Below are positions 14,201 through 26,200 of a DNA stretch of 64,000 nucleotides, in pieces. How positions within the stretch are numbered: the stretch's first letter is position 1; the number at the start of each line of letters is the position of its first letter. This stretch comes from Trichostrongylus colubriformis (taxonomy: Eukaryota > Nematoda > Chromadorea > Rhabditida > Trichostrongylidae), in NCBI GenBank assembly GCA_963978905.1, contig OZ022259.1:930001-994000 (forward strand), read 5' to 3'. Position numbers and translations under genes: made by a program. Under the pieces are notes generated by a model. It was not told where the DNA came from. It saw only the letters and a list, made by a program, of their open reading frames with translations, and did no database searches.

Positions 14201-17200
14201 GTCGAAGTACTTGGCACGTTCCATCTTACTACGTTGAAAAGCAAATGATCACTGGCCACGCGCCAAGCGTCGACATTTCCCGATAGGTCAACAGAATGTT
14301 ATCGTTAAAGCATCACCGTCTGTGTGTCGATGCTCTCCCTGTCACAATGACCTCATCCCCCCACTACTGATAACTTTGTCCGCTTCAAAGGAAGGATGTA
14401 AAAGCACTCGCAAGGTTTATCGATCGTCTCTATCGGTTCACCTTGTTTTTAAGGCAAGGAATATTAGTAAGCAAGAAAAAGGGGAGCGGGCATCTTTTCT
14501 TCCAGTCGGGCATTTGTGTTGGATCCTTTATTTCACAGAACGCTGGCGACTTAAACTATCGAGCTAAAGTTACAAGTATGCTGAGTTTTGGGCAAAAGCT
14601 TCGATCTTGAACGGGACTCGAATGTGCACTTCATGCTTTCCGGGTATATGTGCTAATCCGTTACACTACCGAGACCCCTTTTACCTCAACTCAGCTCCTG
14701 AATGGTATGTTTACCGAGCACTCACACGCTTAACGTGATGAGCCGGTTGGCCAATATCGGCATTGAACTCAGGTTGAAAGCTTGAGTAGATACTGATTCT
14801 TGATGTTTTTGATTTTTGATAGCTGTTGAATTTCGCCGCAGCCCGCGATGCGAAGGTTAGAATAATGCTGTCAAAAACATCAAAAGTCAATATTTACTAA
14901 AGCTTCCAGCTTCACGGTTGGATGCCGATACCGGTCAACTGGCTCAGCACGTTATACGTGTGAGTGCTGATAAGCTATGGTAAATATAGCACTCAGAAGC
15001 TGAGTTAAGGTGAGAAGGGTCTCGGTAGTGTAATGGATCAACACATATGCCCGGGAAACATGGAGTGCGGGTTTGAGTCCCGTCCGAGAACGAAGCTTTC
15101 GCCCATTACTCAGCATAAGGTGAGAGGGATTTCGGTAGTGTAAAGGATCAGCACATAGCCCAGAAAGCATGAAGTGCGGGTTCGAGTCCCGTCCGAGACC
15201 GGAGCTTTTGCCCATAACTCAGCATACTTGTAACAACTTTCGCATCGCGGGCTGCGGTAATCAGTTGCTATCAAAATCAAAAACTATCGTGCTAAATTCA
15301 TTTCTTCTCAGAAACTCACTCTTCGGAGAAGAAAAACATCGGGTCCTTTCGCCTCAAAAAAAGATAGTGCTGTTATAGGAGTTAATCAGTTGATTCAATT
15401 AGCGAGCTGGTTGTCACTTTTCTGGCAGTTTTTTTTTTCGTGAGACGGCCAGTGGTGGGTATGTTCATGGGCAGGGTCTATGGTGTTTAACATTTGCACT
15501 TAGCTGGCAAAGGTTCAAAAAAATCGCCGTAGTCGACTCTCGAGAACTTCGGCGCTGTTGCATTAGTCTAGTTTTAGCTTGAGTGCACAGAGGTTGTTAA
15601 AAAAACTTTTTTGTTCAATGTTTTGATGGGTTCGTCTTCATCAAAGCCATCACTAGATCTGCGCGATTGGCTGCTACGGTCGAAAGTCCCAGTTTTTTTT
15701 TAGGTATAATTGAAGTGGATATAATAAAAGCTGCGATTATGACGAATCTGCCGAAACATCGACCAATAACGTTTTTATTAACCTGTGCAGTTCCAAGTAA
15801 AACTTGGATTGTCCAAAGTGGTTTTCAAGCTTTGCGATCCAGACGATCTGGCGTGAAGGAAAAACACATTCAAATTAGGTGCTTGCGCGATCAGTCAAGT
15901 AATCGATACGTATCCGTTTGTTTCCACCTGATCGCCTATTCGCTTGAATCGTTAAGTCTGAACAATGACTTTGATCTAGTGAAGAACAATATCTTGCCGT
16001 ACAATTTTGGTGGTAAACAGAGAAACTGAAAATCGGAACTGAGAATTATGAAGGGTCTGTTTTTGGTGTGGGCAGGATCTGTAGGGGAAGGGTAGCGATG
16101 TCTCTTGCACCTAAATTCATCTTCATTGTTAGTACTTGGTTTGAATTCCCTTTCTTTTAGACCCTCACTCATAACAGAACATTTGCTATGTCTGTTTTAT
16201 GGAGTGTGATCAAAAGTGTGGGTCTTATCGTGTCGTCGTTCTTCCACTAGGAGTCATCGCACAGTGAATGCGTAGCTTGGATTGAAGTTGAAATCGAATT
16301 CAGCACTATCCATTCGTTATTTTCAGCGTTTAATCGAGAAAGCTGCACGGCTTCAACGTAAACGCTTACGTGGTCAGAAGCGTGAGAAGCAACGCCGTGA
16401 ACGGAAGTCTCGACACAGCCTACTGAAAAAAGCGATTCGAGAAGCGAAAGCAATCCAGAAAGCCGCAGCCGCCGCCGGAAGAGTCGTCGTGGTCGACAAG
16501 GAGTTGAAAAGGCAGTGGAAAGCTGCGCAGGTGGGAGTTTCAATACTGTTTCTCTCTCCATAACCTTTCCGTTAAAGATGGCGACGGTCTGCTAGCTCAT
16601 TTTGTGTGCTTGTAGGCTCTTTTTGTTACGGTTTTTTTTGCGCGGTCTATGTTTCTTCTTCGTAGCTGAAAAGCTAGTTGTAAATGCATTAAATGAGAAT
16701 CGTCGAGGATATCGTCTTTTGATGCATTGTTGAACGACAAAATTAACTGCAGAAAATTAATTAAACTTTCACTTCTACTGCATGTCGCTTGTAACGCGAG
16801 ACCTACATAGATCCTTCGCGTACTAATCTTTTGACGGTTTGGAATGCATTCTGTCGAACTTGTTGACTAGAGGGACCAATGTGGTGCAAGGGCCATATGC
16901 GGATCTAATGAAAAACAACTCCGAAGCCGAACCGAAACAGAGGCCATGGTGGATGCATTTTCAGACAGCTATCGAAGGGGTTTATTTGAGAGCGCTCACA
17001 ACGCAGAGCAATTGCAACGAGTTTCTTCTGGTTTTTTAGTTGGCTATTCCGTACTGCGGACATGGATACGACTAGCAAAATTGTTTCGTAACATTTCATT
17101 GCTCAGTTATGGAATGAATGGTGTGATGGGTAGTTTATCACACGGGCGGAAAAAGTTGGCACCTTCAAAGTAGTGATAAGATGCCTTGTTCCGTGATCAA

Positions 17201-20200
17201 TGGGACATATGACCGACGGTAGAAGTGGATAGTTAAACTGAAAGCATACTGTATAACTGATCGAGAAATTTCATAGTGGGTAGTTAAAGGTGTAAGCAAT
17301 CTGTATGAGTGATCTAGAAATTACATAGTAATTTTTTCCAGTGGCTGGTTAAATGTCATATTCTCGTTTTTGGGTATCTGCTTGTAGGATTCTTCTCTGT
17401 TAGCCACTCTATATCCTCTGCTTCCTAGCAAACAGAACCCATCATCAATGGCATCGAATCTATTTCAGTTCCCAAACAATTTAGTGTCCTTCTGGTTTAG
17501 ATTTCTACTGAAATATTTCCATGTCCATGTAATCCCATGCATCACGGTACTGGTGTAGAACTCTGTTGAATACGCTGAACAGAAATTTCATCGAAAAATT
17601 TTAACAATACTGCTACTAACGTCATTTGAGTATGCACCATCAGTTTCTCTCAGCAGGACTGGGGCTCGAGACCCAATAAAAACTCTCGGTTTGGAGCGGG
17701 AGAACGTCCTAGTTTGTCGGGGTCGGTACATCGTATACCGGCGTATTTGAACACCGTGGCTAGATTTTTGAGTTCTGTTATGTGACTTGTAAGTACGAAT
17801 GAGAGGAATAGTTATCAATCTTACAGTGCTCTGGAATATTTGATGGGATGTGGCACTCTAGGCATTGTGTTAAATGAGCAGAGCAGATATTCTCCATCAT
17901 TTCAGCTTTTATTTGTACTTTTTACACTCTGATTTTACAAACTCTTATTTTACAAAACTAAATAAAATAACACCTGTGTACTAAATTTGATTGCCGTAAA
18001 CTTTGATCACATGTTCCTATTTTTCTGCATTTTCATGACTTCTTCAACAGTGCCAGTAAACTTTTGTTGTTCGCCACAAAGCTCCATGTCGAAGCTGAAA
18101 TAGTGGTCGACAATAATGAACGAGATGAAAATGCCATTAGCAGAAATGGTGAAAAGGATCTGCTGAATTCAACGTTTATACGACTAATCCCCCTGCATGT
18201 TTTAGGAGGCGGCATCTCGTCGTCACGAGGAGAAAGTGAGAAGACGTGCCGAGCACGAGACTCGCAAAGAGGCACGTCGTGCGAAACGTGACAAGAAGCG
18301 AGGTCGTAAGCGACGCGATCCTAACAAAACCGCTGCGACTGCCAAGAAGAGCAAGGAGACGGTGATCGCTGCAGCTGGCACCGGTGCTGCTGCTGTTACT
18401 GTTGCTGGTGCTGTCGTGGGCTCAGTACGTTTCCTTTGCGCCTGCTTCGTTTATCGGCTTCTTTTTTTTGTCTACTGTTAAGTTCAGTTGTTCGATGACG
18501 ACGATGACCATCATCCATTAGTGGCACTGCTTGCCCGTAAACACCACAGTTCAGAGATTTCCTGTTCGTCAGTCTCAAGGGCAATTTACTGCTGCACGCG
18601 CTTTTATCTCTGTCACTTCCTTGTTACTTTTTGTGGCGTTGGCATTCGCGATGACGACTGATTTGCGGGCCCGTGGTCGTCACCTGTACAGTTGTTCCGT
18701 GTCCTTTGCCAGATGTGTGGCGGCATTTGCACTTTTTGTTTCTGCAGTTGCTGTTGGCTGTCTCGCGCCTCTCGTTCTCTATGCATGACGTGTCGCTTTT
18801 TAGTGGCGAATCTCTCAGAAAGAGTGTCACACTTTCCAATGCAATTTGTAGCATATCAACCATGCGCCGCCGAGCGCTTTTTTTGACGTCCATTGGCCTA
18901 ATCGGACTTTTCCTGTCGCCGCCACCGAGCAGAACCACCATAACCGCTCACAAGTGACCTTGAGAGAACGATTAGGCCTGTCATACGGACAATTGTTAAA
19001 CTGCGCACAAGCGTCTAGTTTGGTGAATGTCTGTAATCTGTTAGCTGTCATTTGTCATTTCGCTCTTTCGTTCACTCGAAGTCTGCTTCATATCGGAGAG
19101 AATTCCATTGTGATAACAGAGATCCAGTGTTGTACTTCTTCGCAGCGATTACATGTATGTGCTTTGATTTGTGGATGTTCGCGCTAAATCTTCGGCGTTC
19201 CTTTCCAGATGCTAAGGCCCCCGAATTTTCAGAGGATGTCAGCTAAAGCCTTCGCTGGCCCTATTACTGATATTTTTATTGATGTCGCTGAGAAGTTTCA
19301 GTCTTACGATATTCATATGTTGTGGGAAATAAGGAAAGGCTGAAGTTAAGTTTTCGGAGTCCCCACCCCATTAGCATTCAAAGTTCCTTTGGAGTACACA
19401 AGATTTCGGGACTCAGTCAATCAATGATTTCTACCGCAACACGGAACGTGCGACACGAAAAAAGGAGTGGAAGACGGTGACAACTTTTCGCGAAGCCAAA
19501 GCGTCAAATTCTAAACACTGCATTCAATTCCACAAAGGGTATACGGCTGTACAGGAAGTGCCACCTGGTGCGTCGAAAAGTCCTATGCATCGTCCCTGAA
19601 ATCGGGTTTATCACATCGAGCGATGGCGATTTCGTCCACGCTATAACTCACAAGCGTGCACAAAAAGCCGCGGGTCTTCTTGCGTAATAGCAAGTAACCG
19701 AACGCATCAATGGGATGAGCTAGTCGCAGGATTACTTCGACGTAGTTTTCCACGGCATACTAGCAATAGCGTTGCAGGTGATCTGTTTGATGAAGAGTTA
19801 AGTTTGGATGAGCCAGACAACTTAGCAATTTATTGGGGGGATTTGAGGAAGGCGGCCCGCTACTTTCCAAAGCACAGATTCGGCGGTGGTAGTGTTATGG
19901 TTGAAACACTCTTGGGTGGTCAAAACGGAGACAGCATTGTTTGGAAGGCTAGACAGTTTAACGTTTGATACATTGCTGCAACTGATACCAGAAGATAAAC
20001 GAAAGGGCATGCTTAGTTGTGCTGAGTATCAGACACTTCAACCATGCATTCGAATTGCTGCAAGCCATGTGCAATAGTTGATCCCATCCACTTTCTTAAC
20101 GGCTCTTATTAGCTCTTACCAGTCATTATCAGTTTCGATCATCATTGAGTTTACCATACCCATAACTACGTTCCTCCAGCAAATATGACTATGGGCAATC

Positions 20201-23200
20201 CGCTGTCGGTTGAGAGAGGAAATGGATTAGGCGACGTTTGCATTCGAACGCTCCTTATCAAGTCTTATAGACCGTTATAGGTTTGGATCACACACCGTTA
20301 ATGTTCTCGTCCCATGCGCAAAACACCTCTCGTGTCAACGCTCCAAGATAACGCGGAAAGATCTGCGAAAACCGAAACGGATTTGGCGCCATTCGCGTTC
20401 TGACGCTCCTTGTCAGCCGTCATCAGTTGTTGTCAAGACCGGTCCTCCGCCACGGGAGGGTACACGTGCCTCCCACACATCACCTGCAAAAATCAAGGTT
20501 CCAACTTTGCTGCGAATGAAATTTGTGACAAACGGACACACACACAAACACCAAAACAGACATGCTTACCGGATAATATTAGGTTGTCCCAAAAGCCTTG
20601 TAGGATTTTTTACGACCATTCTTTATTATTTTTCTTCCAATAAACAACAGTTAGGCAACGACGTATTCACCATTGTTATCGATAAGGCTCTGCCACCTCA
20701 TAGGTAAATGGTTGATTCCCTCTCCCGGAGCCCTGGGTTCTGGGAGTCGATGAAGTCAGCGCTCGCCTTTGCAAGCATGCCATAATCAACGAATTTTCTC
20801 TTGGCCAGAAAGGAATCAAAAGCGTGGGTAAGGCGATAGTCAGAAGGGGCAATGTCTGGAGAGTATGGCCTGTAGGGCAGGACATCCCAGCCGAGCTCGT
20901 GTAGCTTGGCCTGGGTACCTTTCGTGAAATGGGAAGGGGCGTCGTCATGGGAGGGTGACCGCGGACCTTGACCGCGGACCTTTTTTGGAGCTTTTCTCGA
21001 ACAGCGACAGCGAGCTGCTGGAGCTGGTGGGTGCATACGGTAGCGGTGACTGTCTCGCATTGTACCAGCACTTCATGGAAAAGCATTCCTTCGGCGTCGC
21101 AGAAGTAGCACAGTTCTGAGCGTGGTTTGTCTTCCATGTCAATCTCGCTGTTGCTGAAGCTGATGAACGAGCGGCGCATGGTATCGTAGCTCAAACATCC
21201 CTTGCCCAATGCAGCGCTGATGGAGTGACACGTTTCCGTCGTTTTGATGCCGCAAAACCGCTCACAGTAGACGACACCGCGAGTTGGGTGGATATCGACA
21301 ACGGGCATTGTAGCTCTCCCTACGGGATCTGGTGGGTCAATATATATTTTTCCAGAAGGCTTAGAGCACGTTCTACCATATTCCTGAACCGCCTAGACCT
21401 GCCTCGAAGTAAACAAGAGTTACTGATTTTTTGGAAAAATCCTACAAGGCTTTTGGGACAACCTAATACATAGTAGGGTAGTAGAATTCCACTGGGGTCT
21501 CCATACAGCTGTTTTTTCTCCTTTTCATTCGAGGAAGACTCGTTTTTCTTCGGAGTGATTCATAACTCATCCGGCCATAACGGTTCTGGTTTCTTTATTC
21601 GGTTGATGATTGATGTGAAATGTCGGTGTAATGAGAAGTAGCTAGAAAAAGTTTCCCAACGTCCGCCGTAATGTCGTAATATGTTTTCTAATCTCTTAGT
21701 GGAATTCGTCTCGTTTGCTCATTATCGGGCTGTTTGTGTCTTTGTTGCCTAGCAAAGAAACCTTGAAAGTGCAGACTCCTCTTTTTGTCTCCTTATCGAT
21801 CCCGTAAAGGGTACTCTTGGCGGATAATTGCTCGTTTCTTCAGCTGTGCAACGAGTTTCTCCGTGAAGTGTGCCCACTTATCGGAGTGGCATGGTTAAAG
21901 GAATCGTGCACAGCAAGATGAGATTTTTTGTTGCCCATATTTATGTTCTATTTGCTTAATAAAATCCGCATGCAAAATTCTACGCGAAAAAGTGAGAATT
22001 CGGAGGTACAGCTCCTCAAAGTGGTGTCCGAGCGGCCTCAGAGTGAAGGAGCGCCCCGTCGTCCGCCGTGGTCTGAGGCGCTTATTGGGGACAGGAAAAT
22101 ACAAAAACAGTCCCATTCCCCGTCCCAACCGCGTCGGACCACTGGGCGGGGACTTACTTGGAGACCCCGGCTCCATGAGAGTTCTGTTCCTGCTTATCTC
22201 GTTAATGTTTCTTCTACATACTTTCTGCTACGCTGTACGCTTTGCTGTCAACAGAGCACAGGGCTCATCTGGTCAAGGGATTTGAATAAGCAGATCATTC
22301 AGAGGAGACTTAAAGGAATCGTCCACGGAAAATGAGTTTTTGTGTTACCCATATGTTTATGTTGTATTTGCCTAATGTTGGCCTCATGCAAAATTTCACG
22401 CGAAAAAATGTGAATCTGACTGAGATACAGCACCACAAAGTGCGGTTCAGGTGGGCGGGGCCTCCGTGTAAAAGCCCTCGTCCCGTCGTCCGCCGTGGTC
22501 GGAGACGCACTGTAGGAACAGAAGGTTACGTAAACAGTCCCACTCTCCGTTCCCAACGGCGGCGGACGACGGGACGAGGCTTTTACACGGAGGCCCCGCC
22601 CACCTGGACCGCACTTTGTGGTGCTGTATCTCAGCCAGATTTACATTTTTTCACGTGAAATTTTGCATGAGGCCAACATTAGGCAAATACAACATAAATA
22701 TATGGGTAACACAAAAACTCATTTTCCGTGGACGATTCCTTTAAGTAGAAATGACTCTCTTCTGATAGCTACCTGGTAATCCACAGTTCTTGCTGAAAAA
22801 TCGACTTCCTCCACAAGTGTCCTTGAGATACTATTCTTTGGATGGGATTCTCACAATTTTGTGCTAGCTGAGAGTTCTATCACGTTAGTGAAAAATGTTT
22901 GGAAGTGTGCTCGATGCGCACTTGTCGATGATCCTGTCCGACTTCCCGTGGATCTTTGTCTTTTCCCCGCAAACAGCAGTGGTCTGTAGCGCTCTCGCCT
23001 CTCTCCCTTGTCATCATTCGCTAGCTTATCGATAATCAAAGCGCTGATTCGACTGGGTGACTAGTGGCAAAGTGGACAGCTGTATTTGTTCGCGCATGGA
23101 CCAGGGTTCGGTCATTTAAGAGACGTCAAGGACACGAACTCGTACGTAAGTGACAGTAGCTGCGCCTAAGTTGGCCCGGGATTGCCGGTAAGCGCCTTAA

Positions 23201-26200
23201 GTTTGATGTGTTTACTCGACTATGTGTGAGTTCTCAGAATGGTTAGTTGCACAAGTACAAATGTGCACCCGCACGGCCCGCCTCTGTCATCTCTAATCGA
23301 TTAAAAAGTCAGTGGCTTGTACTTGCTGCTCCGAGTAGTTTAAGTTCTACTTGACTTGCCTTAATTTTCGGAGTGCACTGTCGATTCTGTGTCCTTCAAG
23401 CGCCGTAGAAATGTGCGTGCCCATCTATTTTCTTTTCATACATTCCAAAGACCGGAAATTTCATGATCCAAATTCCTCTTGAAATCGCTACTGGATACAC
23501 TCCCCAACAACATTCAAACAGCTGCCAGCGGCCGGAGCATAGTTCAGATTTTTACGCGTGATGATTTGCTTCTCACTCTGCGTGACCTGATTACGTAACT
23601 GTCGCGTCTTTCCTGCTCAGCGCACTGGCGTCCAATCTTTCCTAACGCCCCACTCGTACAGGCGCGCCGAACATTGCATGCGGCTCTTACTAAGCAAGTA
23701 TAACGTAAACATATGAGCAACAGAAGTGGTTCAATTTCGCGAACGGTTCCTTCAAGTACACAGAGAGGGCCAAATGTGACAGCGTGTGAAACTCGAAAGT
23801 AGGGCTATTCAACAGTGTAACCATAGAGAAAGAACGAAATAAAACGGCGAAGAATTCGAGAAATAGGAACCCGAAAATCCCCTCCTCTCCCGCTCCTCTC
23901 CGCGTCGCTGGTCGGGGATAGACTGTGGACGGGCTGAGAGGCTAACTCAGCCGGCCCGAGCGTTATCCCGCCTTCGCTGGCAACTCGCCCTTCAGATGAA
24001 CTGCAGAACGACAAGACGTGCTGTGGGATCGTTATGAGACCGTGTTTTTTCAGTGCGAGTTTCGGTACACATTCCTTCTTCCGAAGGTTTATTTCATGGA
24101 ACGTATTATCAGCTCTCTCTTTCTCCTTATCCTTCCCACTCCTTAGAGGAAGATTCGAGCACGGTTGCACTATTCGAGACTTTTTCGGCTGTGGATGATT
24201 TTTTTGCCATTTTCGAGGGTGAATGAGATTATAAACAGTGAGCCGAGATTATACTAATTAGGTTCGCGAACAGGATCAGACCACCAGGCGAGAAGAGAAA
24301 GATATGATCAAGTTCCAAATGTTCACGTGAATCACCTCCTTGCCTGGTCGCCTGAATCGCGAATAACATTACCCTGCTATGTAGAGTAGCTGACATAATG
24401 GTATGCATTAGTCGCTGTTAATGACGATTAGTAATATCCCACATTGATTTAAGAATCATGGGATTAATCGCAGGCTAGCAAATGCCGAAAGTTCCATTTG
24501 TATCGGTTGTCTTACTGGTAGGGGAGGAGTTCTCCGTCATCATGACGAGCGACGAAGCGACGTCGCGTTACGGTGACTGCCGTGAAGGATTTCCGAGCTT
24601 CTCGTCTCGCAAACCTCATTTCTGAGTGGACATTACCGCAGTGGAATTGACGTAGCAGAGCGAACCCCTGTTTAGCCGTAGCGCACCACAGCGGCAGTCA
24701 ATTTCATACTGCGAGAGTCGCTAGCAGACCTTGAAGAGATGTTCTTTTGTGATCGACCTTGGACGAGGTTGACGAGCGATTGATGAGTTGATCGCCACCG
24801 TCCACCGTGTGGTGCGAGGATTTGGCTGATAAAGACGGCTATGTTTTCGTTGCTCGCTCTTGTTGTCTCCTGAGGTAACAATCAGTGTTCGTAGTTCGGG
24901 TGATCAGGCGGATCAGAATCGAGTCGTTTCCGATTTAAGCAATCCAGACGATTAGTCGAGTAATCGCTACGTATCATTTTCTTTCTGCCTGATCAACTAG
25001 TCGTCTGAGTCGCCAACTTTGAACAGTGGCTGATCTGTACAATGCGAAATAAATGAATGGTGTATTAACGCCAACCGGTAATACGCAAGATCCTCAATTT
25101 TGTGTGCTGAGGGGAAACCGCGTTCAGTCAAGGTTGTTACGGCGATTTAATGACGTGAGAATCCGTTTAGGAAACCAGTGAAGCACGTCTTGATTAGAAT
25201 GTTCATGAAACGAATGACACGGATTCACGCGTTGTTTCTGGTTGGTAGTGATGGTGACGAATTGCTTCCTGCCTTAGCTCGCACGTGTACCGAACGATTC
25301 GGACATGATTGAGTGCGGAGAACAAGGAAGAAAGGTAGAGACGCAGAGTACGTGTAAGGTGGCTTATCTGTAACCGCGCTGTCTTTCTGTTCCTCCTCGG
25401 AGGTCGCGGAGGCCGTCCGTGTTCATTTGCCTCGACTGTGGCGCCTTTAAGTCTCCTCTTGTCTACTTTTATGATGCGTGGCGGATAGGATTTCCTATGG
25501 GTGATGTCATGAATTTCGATGGCGCCGTTCTTCACTCATTCAGTGACTTGACATATTCGATATGTGCATACACGCATAAGCACTCAATTTTCCGCGTGAA
25601 TGAGACTTCAGGTGTTTGACCGAGCCGAAGTCCGGATATGCCTTTTTCGTATGGAATAAAATTGCTGAAAGTGTTACCATCACTTGTCCGGGATCATTAA
25701 AAGTTTGTTGGAAATGAAAAATCCGATCGTCGCTTCAATAGCAGAAATTAGAGGAGGTCACACCTTTTGGCTTGAGAACTTTCAAATAGAGAAGCGCAAG
25801 TGAAGATGCGGCTAAGGCATGGTTAGGGTCCGCGATTCAGACGTTAGGCGATCAGGGGGAAAGCAAGGGTAAGTGTCGATTGTTTGACTATCGCTTAATC
25901 AATACATATCTTTTCCTTCCGCTTGATCGTGAACTCTACGCACTACCTGAGCAAAAGGTTTGATTCTTTCTCATATCGGCATCATTTCTTCACGAATTGT
26001 TCCTGTAACATGGTGATAATGAGAAGCAGTTGCTCCTAAAGCAGTGGCCAAAACATGTAATCGTTCCCTACCAGCCCCTAAGCAATCCTTCAATCCTTTC
26101 ACTTCTCATCGTGTATTCAATACCGACATCGTAACGTTTTGAACGTTGACACCCACACGTGTTGTTGTAACGTAGTGGTTCCTGGTACGATCGATGTCGG

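Larger units (their letters stand above)
14809..15288. repeat. Foldback repeat enclosing tRNA-derived units
   Basis: Positions 14809-14865 (TTTTTGATAGCTGTTG, then CGCCGCAGCCCGCGATGCGA) recur inverted at about 15228-15288. Between these arms sit two tandem copies of a roughly 110-bp unit with tRNA features. With the minus-strand unit at 14579-14680, the locus holds three copies of one tRNA-derived family in mixed orientation. Confidence 0.55.
24081..26100. other. Intron c-d with three ATACGTATC-family repeats
   Basis: About 2 kb of intron holding MITE-like copies at about 24262-24372, 24900-25015 and 25828-25935. Between them I see no exon or RNA gene. Confidence 0.45.

Noticed and set aside
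2093..18424. BAZ2/FLT-1-like bromodomain protein as identity of the gene, based on the basic coiled region
   Set aside because: No MBD, DDT, PHD or bromodomain follows; the gene ends in Gln/Ala-rich sequence and carries the AUTS2-type KPGRWC motif.
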